Shown here: one piece after another, positions 18,423 to 27,956 of the stretch
How the letters are laid out: each line of letters begins with the position of its first letter
Numbering within the stretch: position 1 is the first letter of the stretch
From: Chryseobacterium joostei
GTDB taxonomy: Bacteria; Bacteroidota; Bacteroidia; Flavobacteriales; Weeksellaceae
Direction of reading: 5' to 3'
Assembly: GCF_003815775.1 (NCBI RefSeq)
Contig: NZ_CP033926.1
Span: 62,001 to 126,000 of the forward strand
DNA length: 64,000 nucleotides
Translations under genes and position numbers: made by a program
The notes under the pieces: generated by a model
What the model was told of the DNA's origin: nothing
The model's database searches: none
The model's input: the letters and a program-made list of their open reading frames with translations, nothing else

Positions 18423-19234
18423 AAAAATCTTTATTACTCTTAGCATCCATCAGTCTTTTTTCGTTGAATATCTACGGTCAGGACAAGAAAACGGCCGAAG
18501 AATGTTTTAAAAAGGCAGATTATAAATGTGCTGAAGAACAGTATTCCCAATTGGCGGAAAAAGAACAGATTCAAAAATTTAAGTCAGAATATTACAATTA
18601 TCTGGGAACAGCCCAAAGAAGACTTGGAAAAACGGATTTTGCTTTTAAATCTTATGAAAAGGCATTAAAGACTGATCCTAGGTCAGCTTCCGTATATGTA
18701 AACTTAGCCTCATTACACAGCCAGAAAGGAGACAAGACAAAAGCATTGGAGTACATTGAAAATGGACTTAAGCTGGATGCTGAAAATCCTGATTTCTATC
18801 TGATGCGATCTAAGATTTATGATAGTCAGGGTAAAAAAGAACTGGCAATGAAAGATCTTAATCAGATTCTGAGCTTTGCACCGGATAATATTTTTGCAAA
18901 AACCGGATTGGCCAATTTGAAGAAAAACAATGATGATCTTGAAGGGGCTTTAAAGGATTACAACAAACTTATTGCCGAAAAACCTGAATCATTATTATAT
19001 AACGGAAGAGCGGATGTTTACTTGAAAATGAAGAAAACTAAGGAAGCCCTTGCAGATGTTTCCAAAGCTATTTCCATTGATCCTAAATTTGCGCAATCCT
19101 TTGTGACCAAGGCAATGATTTTATTTGAAATGGCTAAACCCAAGGAAGCTTGTGATAATCTTAATAAAGCAGTAGGGCTGGGCTATGAAAAGGCTATACT
19201 AGCGGATTACTTTGCTAAATGTACTAAGAAATAA
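18419..19234 (+). CDS. Exported tetratricopeptide-repeat protein
   Basis: A 271-residue protein with a signal peptide (to about residue 20, ending NIYGQ) and about six TPR units. These include YNYLGTAQRRLGKTDFAFKS, ASVYVNLASLHSQKGDKT and SLLYNGRADVYLKMKKTKEA. TPRs act as scaffolds for protein contacts, here in the periplasm. It overlaps the PAP2 gene by 4 bases and ends the tatA operon. No enzymatic domain is present. Confidence 0.9.
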   Translation: MKKSLLLLASISLFSLNIYGQDKKTAEECFKKADYKCAEEQYSQLAEKEQIQKFKSEYYNYLGTAQRRLGKTDFAFKSYEKALKTDPRSASVYVNLASLHSQKGDKTKALEYIENGLKLDAENPDFYLMRSKIYDSQGKKELAMKDLNQILSFAPDNIFAKTGLANLKKNNDDLEGALKDYNKLIAEKPESLLYNGRADVYLKMKKTKEALADVSKAISIDPKFAQSFVTKAMILFEMAKPKEACDNLNKAVGLGYEKAILADYFAKCTKK

Positions 19235-19322
19235 CAGATCTGATATAAACTTTTCTTCTGATAAAGTACTGAACAATAAACAGGACTATTTTAAAGGGGA
19301 AATTTATTATTAATCATAAATA

Positions 19323-19368
19323 AAGAACAGTTAAATGTAGCATATGCCTTACTTTAGCTGTTTTTTTT
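19323..19368 (+). terminator. Likely intrinsic terminator of the tatA-PAP2-TPR operon
   Basis: An imperfect stem is centred on GCATATGC near 19343. Its outer arms are AACAGTTAAA and TTTAGCTGTT, followed by a run of eight T. The stem has mismatches, so confidence is moderate. Confidence 0.65.
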
Positions 19369-19388
19369 AATTCATATAAAAGATATAC

Positions 19389-19844
19389 ATGTTAAATATT
19401 GTTCTTGTAGAACCTGAAATACCTAATAATACAGGAAATATTGGGCGTCTGTGTGTGGGTACAGAGTCTAGACTACACTTAGTTCATCCCTTTGGATTTG
19501 TAATTAATGACAAAAATCTGAAAAGATCCGGATTAGATTACTGGGTACATCTTGATGTTTCCGAATATGCAAATGTAGAAGAATGGATAAAAAGTATTCC
19601 GGACCCATCAAGGGTTTTCTTAATGAGCTCACATGCGGAAAAATCATATCTGGAAAATGATTTCCAAGATGGAGATTGGCTGGTTTTTGGAAAAGAGAGT
19701 GTAGGGCTGAGTAAGGAAGTTCTGGATCAGTTTGAAAATCATTTAACCATTCCGATGTCAAAATTAATCCGAAGCTTTAATATTGCCAATTCAGTTGCTT
19801 TTGTAGTAGGAGAAGCTAAAAGGCAGATCGGGTTAAAAATATAA
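19389..19844 (+). CDS. trmL: tRNA (cytidine/uridine-34-2'-O)-methyltransferase TrmL
   Basis: TrmL methylates the wobble ribose of certain leucine tRNAs. The 151-residue minimal SPOUT domain fits exactly. It begins LNIVLVEPEIPNNTGNIGRLC, the family signature, and has the knot-region motifs FGKESVGLS and IPMSKLIRSFNIANSVAFVVGEA. It converges on rlmH, another SPOUT RNA methyltransferase, 54 bases away. Confidence 0.93.
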   Translation: MLNIVLVEPEIPNNTGNIGRLCVGTESRLHLVHPFGFVINDKNLKRSGLDYWVHLDVSEYANVEEWIKSIPDPSRVFLMSSHAEKSYLENDFQDGDWLVFGKESVGLSKEVLDQFENHLTIPMSKLIRSFNIANSVAFVVGEAKRQIGLKI

Positions 19845-19898
19845 CCCATCATTTACAATACTTTTTAAAGGTATCTGAGATTTTAAAATAATTTCCCT

Positions 19899-20372
19899 TT
19901 AATCATTATGATAGGGTTTCCCCTGTAGGATCTGATCAGCACGATAAAGCTGCTCTACAATGAACAATCGAATCATCTGATGCGTAAATGTCATTTTGGA
20001 TAATGACATTTTTTCATTGGCTCTGCTATACATGTCTTCAGAAAAACCATAGGCACCTCCAATCAGTATATGAACTTTTTTCACAGAAGAATTCATCCAT
20101 GTATCTATTTTCTGGGAAAATTCGCGGCTGGTAAACTGCTTTCCTTTTTCATCGAGGATTACAACAAGATCGTTTTTATCAATGTGATTAAGGAATAGTT
20201 TGGCTTCCTCTTTTTTAAGCAGATCAGCAGACAGGTTTTTTGCATTCTTAACATCCGGAATTTCGGTAATTTCAAAATTCCAGTGTTTAGGAAGACGATT
20301 AAGGTAGTAATTGATTAAAGAAGTAATTTCCTTATCGTCTGTTTTTCCGATACAAAGTAAACTGATTCGCAT
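19899..20372 (-). CDS. rlmH: 23S rRNA (pseudouridine-1915-N3)-methyltransferase RlmH
   Basis: RlmH methylates pseudouridine 1915 in helix 69 of 23S rRNA on assembled ribosomes. From the ATG at 20372 (MRISLLCIGKT) the protein is 157 residues, the normal length, with the SAM-binding knot LIGGAYGFSEDMYSRA and the C-terminal FTHQMIRLFIVEQLYRA and GKPYH. An in-frame Met at 20486 would add 38 residues with no family match and is rejected. Confidence 0.95.
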   Translation of the reverse strand: MRISLLCIGKTDDKEITSLINYYLNRLPKHWNFEITEIPDVKNAKNLSADLLKKEEAKLFLNHIDKNDLVVILDEKGKQFTSREFSQKIDTWMNSSVKKVHILIGGAYGFSEDMYSRANEKMSLSKMTFTHQMIRLFIVEQLYRADQILQGKPYHND

Positions 20373-20607
20373 TATTTGATAATTTTCAGTCGGCAAAGAT
20401 AGGAATTTTTTAACGGTTAAGATTAACACAGATGCCTCATCAAAGGCAGTCATGTAAGAGTTTCCGGGCAAAATATATATAAACAAGCTTAATTTTGATT
20501 ATTTTTAATTGTTTACGATTAATTTAAATAGGATCATACCGATAAAAGAGAAAACATTAGAATTTTTGTTATTCTTGTTCCTCCACCTCAATTCTATATA
20601 ATTTTCG

Positions 20608-20641
20608 TTGAGAAAGAGGAGAGGGAAAATGTTTATATTTG
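20608..20641 (+). promoter_or_regulatory. Probable promoter upstream of the YihY-family gene
   Basis: TTG at 20608-20610 and TATATTTG at 20634-20641 are separated by 23 bases, at the upper limit for a Bacteroidota -33/-7 pair. Transcription would start near 20646. The remaining 364-base spacer between rlmH and yihY shows only this promoter and a doubtful 40-codon ORF at 20664-20786. Confidence 0.5.
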
Positions 20642-20736
20642 TAAGAGAGATAGAGAAAATATCATGAAAAAAAGCTCTTTTAATTGGAGTTATCTGATAT
20701 TTGATCTTGTAGCTAATGAAGAAACTACAACAATAG

Positions 20737-21750
20737 ATGAGTGTAACAGTTCCCAAATTTATCCTGAAAATTCAGGAGTTTTTTGATGACATACATATTC
20801 CTGTTTTGGGAATATCGCTTTGGCAGATGTTTCAGATCTATATCTCAGGGATTTTTAAGGGAAAGATAGGACGAAAGGCTGCTGCTATTTCCTGGAGCTT
20901 TACCATCAGTTTATTTCCGTTTATTTTGTTTCTTCTTTCTGTACTGCCTTATATGCCGCATTACGACAAATTACAGTTTTATATTTTTGATGTATTGATG
21001 CATAATGTATTCCCGTCCAATATGGAAGGTGATGTAAGAGGCTATATAGAAACGAATATCATTCCTAATATGAAAGGAATCAGTAATCTGACGATTGTCT
21101 TGGCGCTTATATTTGCCACGAACGGTACTTTTTCTCTTATCAACGGGTTTAATGAAAATACAGAAGAAAAACTGAGTGATGTAAAGGAGTTTATTCTTTC
21201 ATTTTTTATAACAATAGGCTTTATTACCATTGTGTTTTTAGCGCTTTTTGGAGTGTACTATGTAGAGGTTGTTATGAAACTGTTTACTCCTGCGTATGAT
21301 GTCTCATGGCTGGTAGATAACCTTTCCAGTATCATTGGTTTCGTCTCGTTTCCGTTGTTTTATTTTATTCTTCTGACTCTTTTTTACTGGTTGGGAACAG
21401 TGAAAATTACCAGATTCAGACAGGCTATTCCGGGTGCGGTTCTCACAACTATATTGTTTGTGGTCACAACGTATATCTTTGCTATTTATGTAAAGGATAT
21501 TGCCCGATATAACGTTCTTTACGGTTCCATAGGAAGTATGATTCTGCTGATGGTTTGGGTGAATGTGAATGTATATCTCCTGTTATTCGGAAATGAACTG
21601 AATATGGCTATCAGAAAGCTCAGAATAGAAAAACTATTGTCTGACGAGATTCAAAAGGAAACAGTCCACTACCATTCTCAAATTACAGAACCCAACTTTG
21701 ACAGTGATGAAGAACATCAAAGAAAGCTGGGTAATCTGAAAAAAGATTAA
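20737..21750 (+). CDS. YihY/BrkB-family inner-membrane protein
   Basis: A 337-residue protein with six predicted membrane helices and family stretches RKAAAISWSFTISLFPFILFLLSVLPY, FATNGTFSLINGFNE and YGSIGSMILLMVWVNVNVYLLLFGNELN. The family, once wrongly called ribonuclease BN, is widespread and of uncertain role; envelope transport or integrity is suggested in the literature. The C-terminal 35 residues are charged and cytoplasmic. Its stop overlaps the nhaA stop by 4 bases in convergent orientation, leaving no room for a terminator. Confidence 0.9.
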   Translation: MSVTVPKFILKIQEFFDDIHIPVLGISLWQMFQIYISGIFKGKIGRKAAAISWSFTISLFPFILFLLSVLPYMPHYDKLQFYIFDVLMHNVFPSNMEGDVRGYIETNIIPNMKGISNLTIVLALIFATNGTFSLINGFNENTEEKLSDVKEFILSFFITIGFITIVFLALFGVYYVEVVMKLFTPAYDVSWLVDNLSSIIGFVSFPLFYFILLTLFYWLGTVKITRFRQAIPGAVLTTILFVVTTYIFAIYVKDIARYNVLYGSIGSMILLMVWVNVNVYLLLFGNELNMAIRKLRIEKLLSDEIQKETVHYHSQITEPNFDSDEEHQRKLGNLKKD

Positions 21751-22925
21751 TCTTCTTCCGGTACTGTATTTCCTCTGGAACTTAAGCTTAAGATCGTAAA
21801 GCCTAAGATAGCTGCAACAAATGAAGCGATCAGAATGGCAAATTTAGCTTCATCCTGAATAATAATTTCCCCTTTGAAAGATAGTAAAGCGATAAAAATG
21901 GACATGGTAAAACCAATTCCGGCAAGTAAGCCTACACCAATCATTTGAAGCCAGTTACTGTTTTGTGGTAAAGAGCTAAGCTTTAATTTGATAGCAATTA
22001 AGGAGAATAAGTTAATCCCAATCAGTTTTCCAATGATTAATCCGAAGATAATCCCTAATCCTAACGTACTTGTAACGCCTGCAACCATTTCATTTGAAAA
22101 GGTAATATTGGTATTCGTTAAGGCAAATATTGGCATAATTAGAAAGCTTACGGGAACATGAAGCTGATGTTCCAGTTTTTCCAGTGGTGAAATTTCCACA
22201 TTGGAAGCATTGGTAGGAATTGAAAAGGCCAGTAAAACTCCTGCTATTGTTGCATGTATTCCGGAATGATGCAGGAAATACCATAAAAAGATCCCCGGAA
22301 TAATGTAGAATATCGTTTTGGTAACTTTTAAAAAATTTAAAATAAACAGCAGAGCAGTCACTCCCAAAGATAGCAGAAGATAGCTCCAATGGATCTGTTC
22401 AGTATAAAAAATGGCAATTACAAGGATAGCTCCAAGGTCATCTACGATTGCTAATGCCGCCAGGAATATCTTAATTGAATTGGGAATCTTCTTACCCAAC
22501 ATCGAAATAATGGCTAAAGAAAATGCAATATCCGTTGCCATCGGAATTCCCCAACCATTGCTGTACTCGGTTCCTGCGTTAAATATGCTGTAAATAACTG
22601 CCGGAACAAGCATTCCGCCCACGGCTGCAAAAATAGGCAGGGATGCATTTTTAAAAGATGAAAGCTCACCCTCTACCAGTTCCCTTTTTATTTCAAGACC
22701 TACCAAGAGGAAGAAAACCGCCATAAGACCATCATTGATCCAGATGCTGACAGGATACTCCAGTTGGAATAGGTGAGTACCTACTTCCTTGTCTAAAAAC
22801 TGCTGAAAACTTTCTGCAGCAGATGAGTTGGCAATAAGTAATGAAATAAGCACACAGAAAATAAGAATAATTCCTGAGGCCTGACTGTTGTTGAAAAATT
22901 TTTTAAAATAAAGTGATAAATTCAT
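21747..22925 (-). CDS. nhaA: Na+/H+ antiporter NhaA
   Basis: NhaA exchanges internal sodium for two protons and protects against salt and alkali. The 392-residue length and multiple helices are standard. The paired ion-binding aspartates are present in ALAIVDDLGAILVIA, and MATDIAFSLAIISMLG and GIGFTMSIFIALLSF are family motifs. The start lies just 2 bases after the spoT stop, so it is almost surely the second gene of a spoT-nhaA operon. Confidence 0.96.
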   Translation of the reverse strand: MNLSLYFKKFFNNSQASGIILIFCVLISLLIANSSAAESFQQFLDKEVGTHLFQLEYPVSIWINDGLMAVFFLLVGLEIKRELVEGELSSFKNASLPIFAAVGGMLVPAVIYSIFNAGTEYSNGWGIPMATDIAFSLAIISMLGKKIPNSIKIFLAALAIVDDLGAILVIAIFYTEQIHWSYLLLSLGVTALLFILNFLKVTKTIFYIIPGIFLWYFLHHSGIHATIAGVLLAFSIPTNASNVEISPLEKLEHQLHVPVSFLIMPIFALTNTNITFSNEMVAGVTSTLGLGIIFGLIIGKLIGINLFSLIAIKLKLSSLPQNSNWLQMIGVGLLAGIGFTMSIFIALLSFKGEIIIQDEAKFAILIASFVAAILGFTILSLSSRGNTVPEED

Positions 22926-22927
22926 AT

Positions 22928-25138
22928 TTACGATTGTAGTCGTCTCACCCTCGAGACTCCATTAATATTCTTGAGCTTTTTGAAAGTTTCTTCCAATTGC
23001 CCCTTATTTTTGACTTCGAGATTGATATTTCCCATAAAGACTCCGTTATTGGACTCAATAGACATACTTTTCATATCCATTCCCATACTTCCACTAATGA
23101 CAGTAGTAATGTCATTAATCATACCCATTCTGTCAAGGCCTTCAATTTCAATTTTTACTCTGTTCTTGAAGCTTTCTGCGTTCACCCACTTGGCAGGAAT
23201 GACACGATAGTCATACTGTGCTCTAAGGTTGATAGCATTTGGGCAGCTGTCACTATGGACCTTGATTCCGTCAGAAATAGTGATAAATCCGAAGATTTTA
23301 TCTCCAGGAATTACTGTACAGCATTTTGCATAGCTGTAGTTTAGCTTTTCTTCATCCTTTCCGAAGACAATCATGTCTAGGTTTTGCTCCTTAGGTTCCT
23401 CGAAGCGAAGATTTTTTGTAGGAGACTTTCTAAATCTTGAAAGCAGGTTGTTGAATACGTTTTTACTTTCAATATATTTTCTTAAACTGCTTGCATCCAG
23501 TTCGTTGGTCTGGAATTTAAGGAACAGTTCCTGTGAAGACTTTAAATTAAAGAATTTCTGAAGCTTATTAACTTCCTCATCGTTGAAATTGATTTTCGCA
23601 TGACGAAGTTTTCTTTGTAAAGTTTCCTTGCCTTCTTCTACCAATTGGTTTTTCTGGGAATTCAGGTAGCTTTTAATCTTGGATTTGGCCTTTGATGTAA
23701 CTACAAATTCCAGCCAGTCAGATTTTGGCTTCTGATTCTGAGAAGAAAGAATATCTATCTGATCTCCGTTTTGAAGAATATAGGAAATGGGAACCAATTT
23801 TCCATTAATTTTAGCGCCCAAACACTTCATTCCCAAATCGGAGTGAACGGAAAAGGCAAAATCCAGTGCCGTTGCATTGGTTGGTAAAATTTTAATTTCC
23901 CCTTTTGGGGTAAATACAAACACCTCTTTTGAATAAAGATTAAGTTTGATATTGTCTAAAAGTTCTGAGGTAGAAAGGTTCTGTTGCTGTTCAAGAACTT
24001 CACGAATTTCTGTTACCCATTTTTCAAAGTTTCGGTCATCAGAACTTTGTTTATAGCCTTCCTTGTATTTGTAGTGGGCCGCAACTCCTTTTTCTGCAAT
24101 CTCGTCCATACGCTCTGAACGAATCTGTACTTCAATCCACTTTCTATCAGGGCCTAAAACTGTTAAGTGTAAACTTTCATATCCTGTAGAACGAGGCTGG
24201 GTGATCCAGTCACGCATCCTTGATGGGTTACTGTGGTAAACATCTGTAACAATGGAGTAGATTTTCCATGCAAGAAACTTTTCATTCTTGGCGTCAGATT
24301 TATAGATAATTCTGATGGCATAGTTATCAAAAACTTCCTCAAAGGAAACTCCCTGCTTCAGCATTTTTCTGTAAATGGAAGAAATTGCCTTTGCGCGGCC
24401 CTTGATTTTAAAGTTTAATCCTTCTTCACGAAGTCTTTCCGATGCTTCTTTTTTGAATTCCTCAATATACCTTTCACGGCTTTCCTTAGCGAGTTCCAAT
24501 TTCTCTGTAATCTCATTATAGACTTCAGGGCTGTTGTACTTTAAGGAAAGATCTTCTAATTCGGATTTGATGTTATATAGCCCAAGACGGTGTGCCATTG
24601 GGGCGTAGATGTAAACGGTTTCCGAAGCAATTTTCTTCTGCTTATCCGGAGCCATGCTTTCCAACGTCCTCATATTGTGAAGACGGTCTGCAATTTTGAT
24701 AAGAATTACCCTGAAATCCTCAGACAGTGTCAACAGTAATTTTCTGTAATTTTCTGATTGTACAGAGATATTCTGATGATTCATGATGGAGATCTTAGTC
24801 AATCCATTCACAATATTGGCAATCTTTTCTCCAAAGATCTTTTTAAGATCTTCATAAGTGTAGTCGGAATCTTCAATTACATCATGCAAAAGCGCACAGG
24901 CAATGGAAGTAGCTCCCAAACCAATCTCTGTTGCTACAATTTTGGCTACAGCGATAGGGTGGTAGATGTAGGGTTCACCAGATTTTCTCCTTTGATCTTT
25001 GTGGGCATCCAATGCAATGTCGAATGCCTTTCGGATGAGTTTGTTATTTTCCTCATCCAATGTTCTGTATGTGTTAGAAATCAGGTCCTTATATCTGGCA
25101 AGGATCTCTTTATTCTCTTGTTCTAGATCGTAACTCAT
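22928..25138 (-). CDS. spoT: Bifunctional (p)ppGpp synthetase/hydrolase (RelA/SpoT family)
   Basis: This enzyme makes and destroys the stringent-response alarmone. The 736 residues follow the long RSH order. First is an N-terminal HD hydrolase domain (about 45-200) with intact HDVIED. Next is the synthetase domain (about 230-370) with RDWITQPRSTGYESLH and EVQIRSERMDEIAEKG. A TGS domain (about 395-460, VFVFTPKGEIKILP), a conserved cysteine region (YAKCCTVIPGD) and a C-terminal ACT domain follow. Both active sites look intact, so a bifunctional enzyme is expected. nhaA follows immediately. Confidence 0.96.
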   Translation of the reverse strand: MSYDLEQENKEILARYKDLISNTYRTLDEENNKLIRKAFDIALDAHKDQRRKSGEPYIYHPIAVAKIVATEIGLGATSIACALLHDVIEDSDYTYEDLKKIFGEKIANIVNGLTKISIMNHQNISVQSENYRKLLLTLSEDFRVILIKIADRLHNMRTLESMAPDKQKKIASETVYIYAPMAHRLGLYNIKSELEDLSLKYNSPEVYNEITEKLELAKESRERYIEEFKKEASERLREEGLNFKIKGRAKAISSIYRKMLKQGVSFEEVFDNYAIRIIYKSDAKNEKFLAWKIYSIVTDVYHSNPSRMRDWITQPRSTGYESLHLTVLGPDRKWIEVQIRSERMDEIAEKGVAAHYKYKEGYKQSSDDRNFEKWVTEIREVLEQQQNLSTSELLDNIKLNLYSKEVFVFTPKGEIKILPTNATALDFAFSVHSDLGMKCLGAKINGKLVPISYILQNGDQIDILSSQNQKPKSDWLEFVVTSKAKSKIKSYLNSQKNQLVEEGKETLQRKLRHAKINFNDEEVNKLQKFFNLKSSQELFLKFQTNELDASSLRKYIESKNVFNNLLSRFRKSPTKNLRFEEPKEQNLDMIVFGKDEEKLNYSYAKCCTVIPGDKIFGFITISDGIKVHSDSCPNAINLRAQYDYRVIPAKWVNAESFKNRVKIEIEGLDRMGMINDITTVISGSMGMDMKSMSIESNNGVFMGNINLEVKNKGQLEETFKKLKNINGVSRVRRLQS

Positions 25139-25194
25139 TTGTGTAGATGCCTATATTTAGACGAAAATACGAAAATTTTTAGTTTTTTCAAACA

Positions 25195-25222
25195 TAAAAA
25201 TCCGTAGTTTGTACTACGGATT
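25195..25222 (-). terminator. Intrinsic terminator after the 121-residue stress-like gene
   Basis: A perfect 10-base-pair stem AATCCGTAGT / ACTACGGATT (25199-25208 with 25213-25222) is followed on the minus strand by TTTTTATG. It lies 24 bases after the stop at 25247. Confidence 0.88.
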
Positions 25223-25246
25223 CTCGGTTACTAGATTTTATATTGA

Positions 25247-25612
25247 TTAGAATTTTACTTCTGAATTCATCCCGTCACTTGACGTTTTGATTTTAATGTC
25301 GGGGCTATTGTGAATTTCAGCCCTATTTCTTGCATCAATATACTTTTTAATCGTTTCATAATTGGCTTGATCAATGCTCATGTTTTCGAACAAATAGGTT
25401 TTTATAACTGTATTTTGTGTGAAAATACTCCGGGCAGTATCCAGCTGCTCCATATCTTTTACCGCAACACTGGCCAGGTATTGTGTATTGTCCGTTTCAT
25501 TATTAAGGTATATGATGTAATCTGAATTTTGGAATCCGGAATCCTCCAGATCACTTTCAAGCTTTTTGTAATTGCTATGGTGCTCAAATAGCCCAGCTAA
25601 TATATTTGACAT
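25247..25612 (-). CDS. Small soluble protein, possibly general-stress/YflT-like
   Basis: A 121-residue protein without signal peptide. The N-terminal ILAGLFEHHSNYKKLESDLEDSGF resembles the start of small stress proteins that carry a beta-alpha ferredoxin-like fold, followed by an alternating beta/alpha pattern (DYIIYLNN, YLASVAVKD, AVIKTYLF-like strands). The tail (residues 95-121) is polar. I recognise no catalytic motif. It has its own terminator and sits alone upstream of spoT on the same strand. The stress assignment is an inference from general resemblance only. Confidence 0.7.
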   Translation of the reverse strand: MSNILAGLFEHHSNYKKLESDLEDSGFQNSDYIIYLNNETDNTQYLASVAVKDMEQLDTARSIFTQNTVIKTYLFENMSIDQANYETIKKYIDARNRAEIHNSPDIKIKTSSDGMNSEVKF

Positions 25613-25879
25613 AATTAATGGGTTTTAAAGTTGTGATTAAAGTTAGTAAAAAAAAACTTATTTTTTATTATAAATTTAATAAAATTAACCTATTAATATT
25701 TTATCTATATAATAATGTTAAAATACTTGAGTATATCTATCAAACATATGATTGATTTTTTGAATTAAATAAATGGACTTATAATTCTATTCATTTAATC
25801 TGTTTCTTTAATATAAAGATATTGAGAGAAGTGGCACTATTTTAACTCTAACTTTTTCTTTGATATTTCTGACTCGAAT
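25613..25879. other. AT-rich intergenic region without gene
   Basis: Between the small stress-like gene and the acs terminator the sequence is very AT-rich and has no ORF I would defend. It must hold the promoter of the minus-strand gene at 25612, but I see no clean TAnnTTTG on that strand. Confidence 0.6.
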
Positions 25880-25917
25880 AAAAAATAAAAGCCTTAGAAA
25901 TAATTACTTCTAAGGCT
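25880..25917 (-). terminator. Intrinsic terminator after acs
   Basis: Stem AGCCTTAGAA / TTCTAAGGCT (25890-25899 with 25908-25917, eight-base loop) is followed on the minus strand by TTTTATTTTTT. It lies 24 bases past the acs stop. Confidence 0.9.
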
Positions 25918-25941
25918 CTTTCTTGTTATTTTAAAACGTAA

Positions 25942-27849
25942 TTAGATTCTTTCGTTTTTAATTTCTTCTACAATTTCCGGATTCAATAATGTGCTGATGT
26001 CTCCAAAGTTACTAAAGTCTCCCTCAGCAATTTTTCTTAATATTCTACGCATGATTTTACCTGAACGTGTTTTCGGAAGACCTGAAACGAATTGTATTTT
26101 ATCCAGTTTGGCAATAGGTCCTATTTGATCTGCAATCAACTGATTTATTTCTTTTTTCAGATTATCTTTATCACGGCTTTCTCCGGTTTCCTTAAGTGTT
26201 ACATAGCCATATAAAGCATTTCCTTTAATATCATGCGGATAGCCTACAATTGCAGATTCTGCTACGGCAGGATGCTGATTAATACTGTCTTCAATAGGAG
26301 CTGTTCCTAAATTGTGTCCTGAAACAATAATGACATCATCCACACGCCCTGTAATTCTGTAATAACCTACTTCGTCCCTTAAGGCGCCATCACCGGTAAA
26401 ATATTTTCCGGGGAAAGCTGTAAAATAAGTCTCCTTGTATCTTTGGTGATCTCTCCAGATTGTTCTTGCAATTCCCGGCCACGGAAAACGGATACAAAGG
26501 TTTCCTGTAACCTGATTTCCTGTGATTTCATTACGCTTGTCGTCCATCAATACTGGCTGTATGCCAGGTAAAGGCAGGGTAGCATAGGTCGGTTTTGTAG
26601 GCGTAACAAAAGGAAGAGGCGAAATCATAATTCCTCCTGTTTCAGTTTGCCACCATGTGTCTACAATAGGACATTTTTTCTTTCCAACGTGATCGTTGAA
26701 CCAATGCCATGCTTCGTCATTGATAGGTTCTCCTACAGAACCAATTACTTTTAAAGAACTCAGGTCATGTTTGTCTACCCATTCTGTACTTTCCTTGGCT
26801 AGCGAGCGGATGGCAGTAGGAGCGGTGTAAAACTGAGTAATTTTATGTTTTTCAATTACTTCCCAGAAACGATCCGGTTCAGGATAGGTAGGAACTCCCT
26901 CAAAAATTACAGTTGTAGCTCCGTTCAATAATGGTCCGTAAAGAATATAAGAGTGTCCTGTGATCCATCCTATATCAGCGGTGCACCAATAGATATCATT
27001 TTCCTTATAGTTGAAAACATTTTTAAAAGTGTAGGCAGTATACACCATATAACCGGCACAGGTATGAAGCATCCCCTTTGGTTTTCCTGTAGAACCGGAT
27101 GTGTACAGAATGAACAGCGGGTCTTCAGAATCCATGATGACTGTAACGAAATCCGGAGAAGCTTTTTCGTAAAGATCAGCCAGCCAGTAATCTCTTCCTT
27201 CCTTCATCTTGATTTCGTTGTGGGTTCTCTTTACCACCAAGACTTTTTCAACAGTTGGCGTTTTTTCCAGCGCTTCATCTACGATGCTTTTCAGGTCCAA
27301 AACCTTGCTTCCTCTATAGCTTCCATCAGATGTAATCACCATTTTAGCCTCACAGTCATTCACTCTTGAAGAAACAGCAGAGGCAGAGAATCCGGCAAAT
27401 ATAACGGAGTGAACGGCTCCCAATTTAGCACAAGCCAGCATGGTAACAGCCAGTTCAGGGATCATGGGAAGATAGATACATACTCTGTCTCCTTTTTCAA
27501 TTCCCATATCGCGCAGAACGTTTGCTGTTTTGTTGACACGGGTGTATAATTCGTTGTAAGAAATATGCTGAGCTTCTTCTTTGGGGTCGTTAGGTTCCCA
27601 AATAATGGCTGTTTTATCTCCTCTTATGGCAAGATGCCTGTCGATACAGTTTTTTGTGATATTGAGCTTGGCATTTTTGAACCATGTAATCTTCGCTTCA
27701 TTCATATCATACTTAACAACCTTGCTCCATCTTTGGTACCACACAAAGTTTTGATCGGCTACCTTATCCCAGAATTTCTTTGGGTTTTTGATAGACTTTT
27801 TATAATCTTCAAAGTATTGTGGTAAATCTTCTATTAAGTAATTTCTCAT
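25942..27849 (-). CDS. acs: Acetyl-CoA synthetase
   Basis: Acs activates acetate with ATP and CoA to acetyl-CoA via acetyl-AMP, allowing growth on low acetate. The 635 residues are the normal size. Motifs are the P-loop-like YTSGSTGKPKGMLH, WWQTETGG, the hinge region YYRITGRVDDVI and the C-terminal LPKTRSGKIMRR, whose Lys is the acylation-controlled catalytic residue. It is the last gene of the module that begins near 36.5 kb, 186 bases after prpE, and may also have its own promoter in that gap. Confidence 0.96.
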   Translation of the reverse strand: MRNYLIEDLPQYFEDYKKSIKNPKKFWDKVADQNFVWYQRWSKVVKYDMNEAKITWFKNAKLNITKNCIDRHLAIRGDKTAIIWEPNDPKEEAQHISYNELYTRVNKTANVLRDMGIEKGDRVCIYLPMIPELAVTMLACAKLGAVHSVIFAGFSASAVSSRVNDCEAKMVITSDGSYRGSKVLDLKSIVDEALEKTPTVEKVLVVKRTHNEIKMKEGRDYWLADLYEKASPDFVTVIMDSEDPLFILYTSGSTGKPKGMLHTCAGYMVYTAYTFKNVFNYKENDIYWCTADIGWITGHSYILYGPLLNGATTVIFEGVPTYPEPDRFWEVIEKHKITQFYTAPTAIRSLAKESTEWVDKHDLSSLKVIGSVGEPINDEAWHWFNDHVGKKKCPIVDTWWQTETGGIMISPLPFVTPTKPTYATLPLPGIQPVLMDDKRNEITGNQVTGNLCIRFPWPGIARTIWRDHQRYKETYFTAFPGKYFTGDGALRDEVGYYRITGRVDDVIIVSGHNLGTAPIEDSINQHPAVAESAIVGYPHDIKGNALYGYVTLKETGESRDKDNLKKEINQLIADQIGPIAKLDKIQFVSGLPKTRSGKIMRRILRKIAEGDFSNFGDISTLLNPEIVEEIKNERI

Positions 27850-27956
27850 ATCCCTTTCGTTTTTTGAAATTTGAATTGTATTGATAATTTGTTGATTGTC
27901 TTTTGCTTATGTGGTCTTAAAGTTTAAACTGTTTAAGTTTTAAAAATTAAGTAATA

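Noticed and set aside
20505..20756. 83-codon minus-strand ORF between rlmH and yihY
   Set aside because: It covers the promoter and start of yihY, is rich in Ile/Asn/Lys like random AT-rich frames, and has no recognisable motif.
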